NCBI GenBank assembly: GCA_031276035.1
Contig: JAISNV010000028.1
Location: forward strand, 200,752-264,751
Direction of reading: 5' to 3'
Length of the DNA: 64,000 nt
Origin: Bacteroidales bacterium
GTDB taxonomy: Bacteria; Bacteroidota; Bacteroidia; Bacteroidales; BM520
Position numbers and translations under genes: made by a program. Below the pieces are notes generated by a model. It ran no database searches. It was not told where the DNA came from and saw nothing but the letters and a program-made list of their open reading frames with translations. Position 1 is the first letter of the stretch, and the number at the start of each line of letters is the position of its first letter. Positions 9,508 through 17,990 of the stretch are shown here, one piece after another.

Positions 9508-10206
9508 ATGATATTTAGATTTCAACAATTTGAAGTTTCTCATTATAGAAGCACAATGCAAATAGGTACTGACGCCGTTTTACTTGGCGGATATTTATCA
9601 AGACTTATTGGGAATGAAGAAAATATATTTCAAATTTTGGATATCGGAACTGGATGCGGCGTCATAGCATTAATTGCTGCGCAGAAAATACCAAATTCAG
9701 AGATTACCGCTATTGATATCGATGAAAATTCTGTTCTTGAAGCAACGGAAAACTTTAGTAATTCAAAATGGAATATTAAACTAAAAGCAGAGCATACTTC
9801 TTTACAAGAATTAACGAAAGAGAACAAATCAACCTTCGATCTTATAATATCGAATCCCCCATATTTTGAAAATTCATTGAAATCGGGAAATCAGTTTAAA
9901 GATATGGCTCGCCACAACGACAGCTTACCATTTAATGTTCTGGCTCTATGCACGGAAAAACTATTGAGTAAAAACGGGAAATTCATCTGCATTCTACCTA
10001 CAGTAGAAGCGAGGGGATTTATACGAACCGCTTTGATTGAAGGTTTATTCTGTAATCAAATTGTAGAAATATTTTCCAAAGAAAACGATTCAAGTCCAAA
10101 ACGAATGATAATGGTATTTCAAAAGAAGAAGGAGGAAAGAATTGTGGAAAGATTTGTTATTGGAGATGAGGTGTACAAAGATATTGTTAACGATCTGTTG
10201 ATTTAA
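9508..10206 (+). CDS. trmN6: tRNA1(Val) adenine-37 N6-methyltransferase
   Basis: SAM-dependent methyltransferase of the TrmN6 (YfiC) family, which methylates A37 of tRNA1(Val). It has 232 residues. The family N-terminus RFQQFEVSHYRSTMQIGTDAVLLG is followed by the SAM-binding motif DIGTGCG (residues 45-51), acidic loop ITAIDID, and the N6-adenine catalytic motif NPPYF (116-120). The ATG directly abuts the stop codon of the MATE gene, implying translational coupling. Related HemK/YfiC-type enzymes share these motifs, but the N-terminus favours TrmN6. Confidence 0.9.
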   Translation: MIFRFQQFEVSHYRSTMQIGTDAVLLGGYLSRLIGNEENIFQILDIGTGCGVIALIAAQKIPNSEITAIDIDENSVLEATENFSNSKWNIKLKAEHTSLQELTKENKSTFDLIISNPPYFENSLKSGNQFKDMARHNDSLPFNVLALCTEKLLSKNGKFICILPTVEARGFIRTALIEGLFCNQIVEIFSKENDSSPKRMIMVFQKKKEERIVERFVIGDEVYKDIVNDLLI

Positions 10207-10244
10207 TTTTTTGGGGATCAACCATGTCATTTACAAGAACATAA

Positions 10245-10286
10245 CAACGAAGCAATTATTTTTTTGTATTTCAAATTGCTTCGTTG
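10245..10286. terminator. 13-bp inverted repeat between convergent genes, likely bidirectional terminator
   Basis: CAACGAAGCAATT (10245-10257) is perfectly complementary to AATTGCTTCGTTG (10274-10286) with a 16-base, T-rich loop. It lies between convergent trmN6 and the thiolase gene. Neither side has a strong T tract, so termination efficiency is uncertain. Confidence 0.5.
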
Positions 10287-10363
10287 CTATATTTATTAAA
10301 ATAATACTATTTTCGATAGGATATTATCTTCATTCGAAAATAATCCTTTCGGTTTTCACACTT

Positions 10364-11569
10364 CTACGCTTTTTTCAAGACTATCGCAGTGCCCATTCCG
10401 CCTCCAATACACAATGATGCCAAGCCATATTCTTTATTATCTCTCAACATTTCATGTATTAATGTAACTGTAATACGGTTTCCTGAAGCTCCGATAGGAT
10501 GGCCTAATGCTATGGCGCCGCCGCTGATATTGGTTCGTTCATCAATCCATTCGCGAGTTACTCCATGCTCTTCCGTAAGAAGTTTAATAACGCCCAATGA
10601 TTGAGCTGCGAAAGCTTCGTTTAGTTCAATAATATCCATATCTTTCAACTTCATATTAGCATTTCCAAGAGCTTTTTTAATTGCAGGAATCGGACCTAGT
10701 CCCATCACTTCAGGCTCTACACCGCCTTGTCCGACACCAACAATCTCTACTAAAGGAATAAGGTTGTATTTCTTAACGGCTTCTGCGGATGCAAGCATAA
10801 CAAAAGAAGCACCGTCATTGATTCCGGAAGCATTTCCGGCCGTTACGGTACCGTCTTTCTTGAAAGCAGGTCTCAGATTAGATAATTTTTCAAAACTTGT
10901 AGTGCGATTCGGATATTCGTCAGTATCAAAAACTATTGTTTCCTTTTTGGTAGTTATTGTAATCGGAACAATTTCATCCTTAAATTTCCCCGCATCAATT
11001 GCAGCAATAGCTTTTTGTTGAGATTTGATGGAAAATTCATCTTGTTCCTCACGGGTTATATTATATCTTTCGGCAATGTTTTCAGCAGTAATTCCCATAT
11101 GATACCCTTTGAAAGCATCAGTAAGTCCGTCGGTAACCATATGATCTACAATTGTAATATCGCCCATTTTGTTTCCGTTACGCACAGTATTCGGCATTAC
11201 ATAACCGGAATTAGACATTGATTCCGTACCGCCTGCAAGAACAACATTCTCCAATCCTGCTTTTATATTTGCATACGCAGTAAGAATTGATTTCATACCG
11301 CTGCCGCAAATCATATTAATTCCATAGGCAGGAACTTCCGGTGGAATACCGGCTTTGATCGCGGCCTGACGTGCAATACCTTGTTTTTTACCTGCGCTCA
11401 GAATATTTCCGCAGATAACTTCGTCTATATTAGCAGGATCTATTTTTGTTTCTTCGAGGATATTTTTAATAACCTCAGCAGCCATATCGGCAGCTTCTAA
11501 ACTTGATAAACTGCCCAAAAATTTTCCGATTGGAGTTCTTTTTGCAGCAACGATATATACTTTATTCAT
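10364..11569 (-). CDS. Acetyl-CoA C-acetyltransferase (thiolase)
   Basis: Thiolase II that interconverts acetoacetyl-CoA plus CoA with two acetyl-CoA. At 401 residues it has the full set of motifs: nucleophilic Cys88 in INMICGSGMKS, the NEAFAAQ segment, GGAIALGHPIGASG with the catalytic histidine, and the C-terminal CIGGGMG with the second active cysteine. It is the last gene of the minus-strand kam cluster, 160 bp after the CoA-transferase gene with no separate promoter visible. In lysine fermentation it would split the acetoacetyl-CoA made by the CoA transferase into acetyl-CoA for substrate-level ATP synthesis. Confidence 0.95.
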   Translation of the reverse strand: MNKVYIVAAKRTPIGKFLGSLSSLEAADMAAEVIKNILEETKIDPANIDEVICGNILSAGKKQGIARQAAIKAGIPPEVPAYGINMICGSGMKSILTAYANIKAGLENVVLAGGTESMSNSGYVMPNTVRNGNKMGDITIVDHMVTDGLTDAFKGYHMGITAENIAERYNITREEQDEFSIKSQQKAIAAIDAGKFKDEIVPITITTKKETIVFDTDEYPNRTTSFEKLSNLRPAFKKDGTVTAGNASGINDGASFVMLASAEAVKKYNLIPLVEIVGVGQGGVEPEVMGLGPIPAIKKALGNANMKLKDMDIIELNEAFAAQSLGVIKLLTEEHGVTREWIDERTNISGGAIALGHPIGASGNRITVTLIHEMLRDNKEYGLASLCIGGGMGTAIVLKKA

Positions 11570-11729
11570 GATTATAATGTTTTATGGTTGATTTGATTCC
11601 GGATTTTGATATCTAGGGTTCGAATTCAGGACGTTATATAAAACGAAATGATAAACCTTTATTAATTAAGAAATTCAACGATTGATAAAAGATTTCTAAT
11701 TTCTCTCTATGATTTTTTTGCGTTCTCAA

Positions 11730-12392
11730 CTATTCCATTCTCATACTCTTTATATCTTCGGGAATAATAAGAGTTGCTTCGGTCGCAGCTTTTACTTCGT
11801 CAATGGTGAATTCAGGATTAATTTCAATTAAAATCAATCCTTTAGGACTAACTTCTATCACACCCATTTCGGTGATAATAAGATTAACTTGTCCTGCAGC
11901 TGTTAACGGCAGAGTACATTGTTTCAGGATTTTCGGCTCGCCTTTTTGAGTATGCTCCATTGCAAGCACGACTTTCTTAGCACCTACAATAAGGTCCATT
12001 GCACCGCCCATGCCGGGAGTAAGTTTACCCGGAATGATCCAATTTGCAAGATTACCTTTTTCATCAACTTGAAAAGCTCCTAAGAAAGTAGCGTCAACAT
12101 GGCCGCCGCGAACAATTCCGAAAGAAGTAGCGCTATCGAAAGTAGAAGCACCGTCTTTCAATGTGATGTAACCGCCGCCGGCATTCACAAAATCTTTGTC
12201 TTCTTGTCCGGCTTCCGGTGTGGGGCCGATTCCCATTGCGCCGTTTTCACTCTGAAGGATTACATTTACACCTTCGGGTAAATAATTCGGAATTAAAGTC
12301 GGCAAACCGATTCCGAGATTTACCACATCACCATCTTTTAATTCGAGAGCCGCTCTACGAGCAATTGTTTCTCTTATTTGATTTTTATCCAT
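11730..12392 (-). CDS. 3-oxoacid / butyrate-acetoacetate CoA-transferase subunit B
   Basis: Beta subunit (220 residues) of a class I CoA transferase that moves CoA between an acyl-CoA such as butyryl-CoA and acetoacetate. The catalytic glutamate is Glu49 in the QSENG motif; GIGLPTL and GPGMGG-type loops are also present. It sits between kamE and the thiolase, as expected for the acetoacetate-activating step of lysine fermentation. The alpha subunit that should form the heterotetramer is not adjacent or anywhere in the window, which is unusual because the two genes are normally paired. The acyl donor cannot be read from sequence. Confidence 0.93.
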   Translation of the reverse strand: MDKNQIRETIARRAALELKDGDVVNLGIGLPTLIPNYLPEGVNVILQSENGAMGIGPTPEAGQEDKDFVNAGGGYITLKDGASTFDSATSFGIVRGGHVDATFLGAFQVDEKGNLANWIIPGKLTPGMGGAMDLIVGAKKVVLAMEHTQKGEPKILKQCTLPLTAAGQVNLIITEMGVIEVSPKGLILIEINPEFTIDEVKAATEATLIIPEDIKSMRME

Positions 12393-12448
12393 AATATTTA
12401 TGTTTTAGCTACAAGCTGCAAGTGAGATTTTTTATAACTTGTAACCTG

Positions 12449-13237
12449 TTACTTATTATTTCTTCTAACAAATTCTTGAGCAATAAAAGATCCAACATCG
12501 TCGGAATAAGTATTCATTCCGAAACCTGCATCATAACCTAATTCTTTGGCGAGTTCGTGAGTTATACGCGGTCCGCCGCAAATAAGAATAATTTTATTTC
12601 TTAATCCTTCGGCTTCAAGCATTTCAACGAGTTCTACCATATTTTTAATATGAACATCTTTTTGTGTAACTGTTTGAGATACCAGCATTACATCAGCATT
12701 CAGTTCGATAGCTTTTGCGATAAAATCTTCATTAGGGACTTGGCTACCCATATTTAATGCTTCGAACATTTCATAGCGTTCGAGACCATAATGTCCGGCA
12801 TAGCCCTTCATATTCATAATAGCATCAATGCCTACGGTATGTGCATCGGTACCGGTACTTGCACCTATAACAACAATCTTTCTGCCTACATTTTCCCTTA
12901 TATAATTATCGGTTTCTTCCATACCCCAAGTTGTAGATTCAACTTTCGGAACATGAATATTTGTATAATCTACAGTATGAATGCTATTTCCATAACAGTT
13001 GAAGAAGGTGAACCCTGGGGTTAATTCTTCGTAAAATACAACAAGAGGATTTTCAAAACCCATTTTTTTCATCAGTAATTTTGCCGCTTCAACAGCTTCA
13101 TTACCTGCAGGAACAGGAAGTGTAAAACTCACCTGAGTTTTACCGTCGTTCATTGTATCCCCGTAAGGTTTAACTTTTTTAAGATCAAGAGTTTTATCAA
13201 ACTCCTTAGAATCCATAGAATATAATCCGCCACTCAT
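12449..13237 (-). CDS. kamE: Lysine 5,6-aminomutase beta subunit
   Basis: Cobalamin- and PLP-binding subunit of lysine 5,6-aminomutase, which shifts the terminal amino group of beta-lysine or D-lysine to the neighbouring carbon by a radical mechanism. The 262-residue protein has the B12 base-off motif DxHxxG at Asp131-Ala-His133-Thr-Val-Gly136. His133 is the expected cobalt ligand, and Lys144, numbered as in the studied Clostridium enzyme, is the expected PLP Schiff-base lysine. A C-terminal Rossmann fold follows. It starts 16 bp after kamD. All key residues are intact, so the enzyme should be active with adenosylcobalamin. Confidence 0.96.
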   Translation of the reverse strand: MSGGLYSMDSKEFDKTLDLKKVKPYGDTMNDGKTQVSFTLPVPAGNEAVEAAKLLMKKMGFENPLVVFYEELTPGFTFFNCYGNSIHTVDYTNIHVPKVESTTWGMEETDNYIRENVGRKIVVIGASTGTDAHTVGIDAIMNMKGYAGHYGLERYEMFEALNMGSQVPNEDFIAKAIELNADVMLVSQTVTQKDVHIKNMVELVEMLEAEGLRNKIILICGGPRITHELAKELGYDAGFGMNTYSDDVGSFIAQEFVRRNNK

Positions 13238-13253
13238 ATATTTTCTTTCTTTA

Positions 13254-14807
13254 TTATCTATTTTTCATTGATTCAACAAAAGGGTTTAGATATTTTTCGT
13301 TTTTGGGACTAACCCCGTTTAAACCCTTTCCGCCATTTCGAGGGCGTTTTACATCGCCGAAAATACCTTTTTCCAAAGCAGTAAACAATCCTTCATCATT
13401 TATTTTTCCCAGCAACTCTATAGAATCGTCAAGAACTTTTTGTGCACGTTGCTGAATCATTCCGTTTTCCTTAAACTCAACTTCGTCTCCGATATTCTTC
13501 ATATTGTTGAAAATATATTTCGCATTTTCAATAGCAAGAAATCTATCACTCATAAACGGCGTATGAATAGCTTCGGTAGGCATTCCGAGTAATTGTATTC
13601 CCTGGTTTGTCCATTTTCCGATTATATTAAACAATGCATCCTGAAGATGTCCACGGAAAATATTACCAGTCATAAATTTAGTCGGCGGCATATATTTTAA
13701 AGGAGCATTAGGGAAAATTTCTCTTGTCATTTGTGCTTGAGCAAGCTCATAAAGAAAACCGTTTTCCAGTTTAGGATCCATTTCGAAAGCATGGCCTAAT
13801 CCCATTTGTTCTTCTGGAATACCTGCAATAAGCGCAAGTTGTTCATTAATAAAATCCGAAGTTAAAACAGTATGCGCTTCATCAAAAGCATCTGCAGTAG
13901 TAAGATAATTATCTTCTCCCGTATTAATAATTACGCCTGCAAAACCATTAATAATTCTGGAAAAATATTGATCTACGAGAGTACGCTGCATATTTATATC
14001 CCGGAAAAGAATTCCGTAAAGGGCATCATTGAGCATAACATCAAGGCCTTCAAGGGCGCCCATAACTGCAATTTCCGGCATGCATAATCCGGAACAATAA
14101 TTACACAGGCGAATATATTTCCCGACCTCCTCTCCTACTTCGTCAAGAGCTTTACGCATTATGCGGAAGTTTTCCTGAGTAGCGAAAGTTCCGCCGAAGC
14201 CTTCGGTAGTAGCACCGTATGGGACATAATCGAGTAAACTTTGTCCGGTAGTACGGATTACTGCGATAATATCCGCACCTTGCCTGGCTGCAGCCTGAGC
14301 CTGAATAACATCTTCATAAATATTTCCGGTAGCAACTATAACATAAATATACGGCTTTTCACCTTCGCCCAAAGTTTTTATATAATTCTCACGGCGAAAT
14401 CTGTTGTTTTTAATCTTCTCAATACTTGCTTTGATATAAGGATTAAGAGCATTCAAAATATCTTTTTCCGAATGAGTTTTATATTTTGTTACTTCAATTT
14501 CATTTGAAGCGATTTTTTCTGCAATTGCCTGAGGAGAAAGTCCGGTTTCAACAACCGCATTTCCGAGGTAAAACATAACACCTTCGCCTAATCCGTTAGC
14601 GTTTCTAATATCATCTACAACTACATTAGGAAGCGGAACAGCGTTTTCGTCGGTTCCGTCTATCCCGAGCAAACGGCATATTGTACGTTCAACAGCTACG
14701 GTAGTATAATTATCTACAAAACCCTGCACATCATCCGCAATATTTTTTGCTATACTCTTTGCGTGATTAACTTTACTAAAATCAATACCTAACTTACTTT
14801 TTTGCAT
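13254..14807 (-). CDS. kamD: Lysine 5,6-aminomutase alpha subunit
   Basis: Large TIM-barrel subunit (517 residues, normal length) of adenosylcobalamin/PLP-dependent lysine 5,6-aminomutase, which acts on beta-lysine to make 3,5-diaminohexanoate in lysine fermentation. Recognised from LGIDFSKVNHAKSIAKNIAD at the N-terminus, AQAAARQGADIIAVIRTTGQSLLDYVPYGAT, and QENFRIMRKALDEVGEE. It is first in the operon kamD-kamE-CoA transferase B-thiolase and has a well-formed Bacteroidetes promoter. Ornithine 4,5-aminomutase is excluded because its subunits have very different sizes. Confidence 0.96.
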   Translation of the reverse strand: MQKSKLGIDFSKVNHAKSIAKNIADDVQGFVDNYTTVAVERTICRLLGIDGTDENAVPLPNVVVDDIRNANGLGEGVMFYLGNAVVETGLSPQAIAEKIASNEIEVTKYKTHSEKDILNALNPYIKASIEKIKNNRFRRENYIKTLGEGEKPYIYVIVATGNIYEDVIQAQAAARQGADIIAVIRTTGQSLLDYVPYGATTEGFGGTFATQENFRIMRKALDEVGEEVGKYIRLCNYCSGLCMPEIAVMGALEGLDVMLNDALYGILFRDINMQRTLVDQYFSRIINGFAGVIINTGEDNYLTTADAFDEAHTVLTSDFINEQLALIAGIPEEQMGLGHAFEMDPKLENGFLYELAQAQMTREIFPNAPLKYMPPTKFMTGNIFRGHLQDALFNIIGKWTNQGIQLLGMPTEAIHTPFMSDRFLAIENAKYIFNNMKNIGDEVEFKENGMIQQRAQKVLDDSIELLGKINDEGLFTALEKGIFGDVKRPRNGGKGLNGVSPKNEKYLNPFVESMKNR

Positions 14808-14834
14808 AAAAATCCAATATTATTTTTTAGCTTA

Positions 14835-14866
14835 CAAAGATAAGACAATATTTTGAAAGTGGACAA
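14835..14866 (-). promoter_or_regulatory. Promoter of the kam operon
   Basis: On the minus strand TTG (14866-14864), 21 bp, then TATCTTTG (14842-14835) match the Bacteroidetes -33/-7 consensus. The -7 box is 28 bp before the kamD start. The rest of the 395-bp gap to the NlpE-like gene is AT-rich with no convincing gene. Confidence 0.75.
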
Positions 14867-15149
14867 GAAGAGAATAAAAGACACAAGATATTATGATTTC
14901 AAAAAGGAAGTTGAAAGGGTAAAAGTGTAATATCGAAAACAATAGAATGATATTATAATTTTCTTATTGTGTCAAAGTTTCTTTTTGAAAAGTCTTATCT
15001 GAAATTTTGACAGAATCTATTTTATACTTTCTCCGTAAAATATTGGGATAATATACAATAAAAGTGGGAGTTGCAAAATTATGTATAGTCTAAGATATGT
15101 TTTATACCTTAAAACCTTTGTATTAATTCAAAATTTATTTGTATTGTAT

Positions 15150-15190
15150 ATAAAGGTTGTCGGAATTTTAATTGATCCGACTAACCTTTT
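15150..15190 (-). terminator. Terminator of the NlpE-like gene
   Basis: AAAGGTTGTCGGA (15152-15164) pairs with TCCGACTAACCTTT (15176-15189) with a one-base bulge. It starts 13 bp past the stop codon of the minus-strand lipoprotein gene. The T tract is interrupted (TTTATATA). Confidence 0.6.
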
Positions 15191-15202
15191 ATTTCGATTT
15201 TT

Positions 15203-15661
15203 TTACTTTAATATTACTTTTTCAACTTGTTCAATGATATACATATCCGCATGTTCTCCCGGGATTCTGTTACCATCCTGATCAAGCATAAAAAGTCTGT
15301 TCTCACCAACAAGATACATTTCAACACCATCTTCCGAATCGAAAGTAATTTTATTTCCTTCGTCATTCCAGATAAACTTACCTTTTGATGTAAATACATT
15401 ATTCGGTTCTTTACCCAGATAAACCATCTTTTTAGTATAATTTCCTTGATTATCAATTGTAATTACCACTTCAATACCCTCACAATCAGCACAGGGAATC
15501 ATACCTTCGTATATTCCGGCATAATCTAAAGAATTTTGAGAGGTGTGTGAATCAGATTTAACTTCTGTTTTGGTACTTGTTTGTTCGTCTTTTTGAGTTT
15601 TCTTATTTCCGCATGAAACAAAAAACAGAATCATTGCGGATAAAATTAATAGTTTCTTCAT
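15203..15661 (-). CDS. NlpE-like lipoprotein
   Basis: 152-residue lipoprotein. The signal sequence ends in FFVSC (Cys about residue 17), followed by a lysine/serine/threonine-rich linker and an NlpE N-terminal-type beta barrel (PF04170) with the diagnostic YEGMIPCADCEGI at about residues 52-64. In E. coli NlpE this CxxC-bearing domain senses lipoprotein trafficking and surface contact and activates the Cpx pathway. The second NlpE domain is missing here, as is usual in Bacteroidetes, so only membership of the family is claimed. A minus-strand TATATTTG box (15699-15692) lies 30 bp upstream. Confidence 0.85.
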   Translation of the reverse strand: MKKLLILSAMILFFVSCGNKKTQKDEQTSTKTEVKSDSHTSQNSLDYAGIYEGMIPCADCEGIEVVITIDNQGNYTKKMVYLGKEPNNVFTSKGKFIWNDEGNKITFDSEDGVEMYLVGENRLFMLDQDGNRIPGEHADMYIIEQVEKVILK

Positions 15662-15867
15662 TGTACTGCGTTTTTTAATTGATTAATGTTGCAAATATAA
15701 TTCTTTTAGTTGAGAATAATTAAAAATAGAAAAAATACGTAAAAAGTTGATAAGAATATGAAAAATTACTTCGGATTTCAAAGTTCAAGTTTAAAATAAA
15801 TTCATAATTTCATCTTTAAAACTCATAATCTACTAATTATCATTTCATTCATATTTTTAAAAAAAAC

Positions 15868-15899
15868 TTGCTTCTTTCAAAAAAATAATTATATCTTTG
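15868..15899 (+). promoter_or_regulatory. Promoter of the ABC transporter/GntR operon
   Basis: TTG (15868-15870), 21 bp, TATCTTTG (15892-15899): a full match to the Bacteroidetes consensus. The palindromic operator starts one base after the -7 box, so a bound repressor would block initiation. Confidence 0.8.
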
Positions 15900-15925
15900 T
15901 AGTGTATTATTAAACTAATACACTA
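15900..15925. promoter_or_regulatory. Palindromic GntR (YtrA-type) operator
   Basis: Perfect 10-bp arms TAGTGTATTA (15900-15909) and TAATACACTA (15916-15925) around TTAAAC. The AGTGTA...TACACT half-sites resemble those known for YtrA-subfamily GntR repressors. It lies over the expected transcription start of the operon whose third gene encodes a GntR protein, so autorepression is the likely logic. Confidence 0.75.
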
Positions 15926-15938
15926 ATATTGTAAAATT

Positions 15939-16778
15939 ATGGTAGAAATAGAAAATTTAAAATTTGGTTACGACAAGAAGAAATTGTTATTCAACAATTT
16001 GAACCTAAGCTTGTCTGAAGGTAAGATTTACGGCTTACTTGGTAGAAACGGAACGGGAAAAACGTCACTTTTGAAGATTATCATAGGAATGCGTTTTCCC
16101 GAATCCGGAAATTGTAATGTTTTTGGGAAAGAATCCCGGAAACGTTTGCCGTCTATGTTGGAGGAAATAATGTTTATTCCCGAAGAGGTTTATACTCCTA
16201 ATTTAAGTATTTCGGATTATGAATCAGTATATTCATCATTTTATCCTAATTTCAATCACGAATATTTTATTTTGCTTTTGGAAGAATTTGAACTTTCAAA
16301 AAAAGATTATTTAAAAAAATTGTCTTTAGGCCAGAAGAAAAAAGCAGTATTAGCTTTTGCGATGGCTGCAAACACGAAAATTCTGATTTTAGATGAACCT
16401 ACAAACGGATTGGATATTCCATCAAAATCGCAATTCCGCCGTATGATTGCTTCTTCTGTTACTGATGACAAATGTGTAATAATCTCCACACATCAGGCGC
16501 AAGACATTGAAAAGTTAATAGATTCTGTAATTATTCTGGATAATGGAAATATTTTACTTCAAAGTACAACAGAAGAAATAAGTGAAAAACTTGCAATTGA
16601 GATAACATCCGAAATTATGTCGCAAGCTTTATACTCCGAAGAAAGATTAGGCGGAGTATATAATGTTGTTAAAAATAATTATGACGAAGCGAGCGAGTTT
16701 AATTTGGAACTCTTTTTTAACGCCGTGATGGCTAACAAACAAGCGATGAAAAATTTATTTAATCCTAAAAAACAGTAA
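15939..16778 (+). CDS. ABC transporter ATP-binding protein
   Basis: 279-residue ABC ATPase of the ABC-2 exporter type. Walker A is GRNGTGKT (residues 35-42), the signature is LSLGQKKKA, and Walker B is ILILDEPTNGLD, with the switch histidine in STHQAQD. It is first in a three-gene operon with a membrane subunit and a GntR regulator, each start immediately after the previous stop. Such YtrA-controlled ABC modules often answer to envelope-active antibiotics. The substrate here is unknown. Confidence 0.95.
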   Translation: MVEIENLKFGYDKKKLLFNNLNLSLSEGKIYGLLGRNGTGKTSLLKIIIGMRFPESGNCNVFGKESRKRLPSMLEEIMFIPEEVYTPNLSISDYESVYSSFYPNFNHEYFILLLEEFELSKKDYLKKLSLGQKKKAVLAFAMAANTKILILDEPTNGLDIPSKSQFRRMIASSVTDDKCVIISTHQAQDIEKLIDSVIILDNGNILLQSTTEEISEKLAIEITSEIMSQALYSEERLGGVYNVVKNNYDEASEFNLELFFNAVMANKQAMKNLFNPKKQ

Positions 16779-16781
16779 ATT

Positions 16782-17549
16782 ATGAACGATGTATTCAGTT
16801 TTAAAAGATTTGCTTTATTGATTAAAGCATTTTGGAAGGAAAATAAGAAAAAGGAAATGTGGTTTTTTATTACACTAACATCAGTATTAGTATTGATTTT
16901 TATAAATCTGCTTCTGTTTGCTATCAAAAATAATAATCCTGAAGGTAATGTTAGTTTCTATTTCGACTATATCTTTATATTATTAGCCGGTGCAGTTTTT
17001 CTAATAATGTTAAGTGCGGGAAATATTCTCGGCAAACTATCAAAAAAAGAAAATGCCATGTTTATGTTGTCAACACCTGCTTCGGCATTAGAGCATACAT
17101 CTGTTGCTTTTCTTTTTAACATGATAATCTATCCTGCTATATTTATTATATTAGTATATATTCTTAATTTTCTTTTTATCGGTATATATTGTAATTCAAT
17201 CGGCGTCAATTGGAACATGTTTAAACTCAGTGAGATTTCATTCAATGATTATTTCGGATTTTTTACTATTATCTCCGGAATGATCTTCGGAACCGTTTAT
17301 TTTAAAAAACTCGGACTACCAAAAAGTTTTTTTATCTTCGGTGCCTACATTGTATTGCAATTGGTGATTATTAATCAATTTATGCCCGAAGGTGCCAGTT
17401 TTATGGGTGAATTTACAAATATGGATATTATAGAGAAAGGTACCGGTAGAAGAATAACAATTGATGGATTTATGTACTATTTCAAATATTTGCTATTTCC
17501 GTTATTTTGGGTTTTAACCTTTTTACGACTGAAGGAAAGAGAGGTGTAA
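16782..17549 (+). CDS. ABC transporter membrane subunit
   Basis: 255-residue protein with about six hydrophobic segments (starting MWFFITLTSVLVLIFINLLLF) and short loops. It starts 3 bp after the ATPase gene and ends 2 bp before the GntR gene, so it is the permease partner of the ATPase. Sequence is otherwise not distinctive, as is normal for ABC-2 permeases of this size. Confidence 0.85.
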   Translation: MNDVFSFKRFALLIKAFWKENKKKEMWFFITLTSVLVLIFINLLLFAIKNNNPEGNVSFYFDYIFILLAGAVFLIMLSAGNILGKLSKKENAMFMLSTPASALEHTSVAFLFNMIIYPAIFIILVYILNFLFIGIYCNSIGVNWNMFKLSEISFNDYFGFFTIISGMIFGTVYFKKLGLPKSFFIFGAYIVLQLVIINQFMPEGASFMGEFTNMDIIEKGTGRRITIDGFMYYFKYLLFPLFWVLTFLRLKEREV

Positions 17550-17551
17550 TC

Positions 17552-17902
17552 ATGGAATTTAGAGAAAAGCAAGCTATTTATCTGCAGATCGCCGATTACA
17601 TTTGCGATAATATTTTGAATGGGAAACATCAACCGGAAGAGAAAATATTATCGGTGCGCGAAATGGCTGTGAAATTAGAAGTAAATCCGAATACTGTTAT
17701 GAGAACCTACGATCTTCTGCAACAACAGAATATTATATTCAACAAACGCGGAATCGGATTTTTCGTAGCTATCGGAGCAAAAGAAATCATAATTCAAAAC
17801 AGAAAGAAACGATTTTTTGAAACTCAACTCCCCGACTTTTTTAAGACGATAAAATTATTGGGAGTTGATATAAAGGAAATTCTGGAAAGGTTTGAAGGAT
17901 AA
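17552..17902 (+). CDS. GntR-family transcriptional regulator (YtrA-like)
   Basis: 116 residues from ATG 17552; an in-frame start at 17507 would lie inside the permease gene and is not preferred. It contains a winged helix with the GntR signature KILSVREMAVKLEVNPNTVMRTYDLLQQQNII (about residues 29-61) and only a short helical C-terminal tail, typical of the YtrA/YhcF subfamily that dimerises through this tail and lacks a ligand domain of FadR or HutC type. A perfect palindrome with matching half-sites overlaps the operon promoter, so it probably represses its own operon. Confidence 0.92.
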   Translation: MEFREKQAIYLQIADYICDNILNGKHQPEEKILSVREMAVKLEVNPNTVMRTYDLLQQQNIIFNKRGIGFFVAIGAKEIIIQNRKKRFFETQLPDFFKTIKLLGVDIKEILERFEG

Positions 17903-17990
17903 AAGTATGCACATACAAAGTCTTACAAAATTCAATCCGGCAAAATAAAAATTGAGATAAAAAATAAATCAAACAAAAATTTAATAAAAA

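Noticed and set aside
11570..11729. Separate promoter for the thiolase gene
   Set aside because: No TAnnTTTG box on the minus strand in this gap, so co-transcription with the kam operon is assumed.
13872..14507. Plus-strand open frames opposite kamD
   Set aside because: They mirror the codon pattern of a clear kamD gene and encode no recognisable family.
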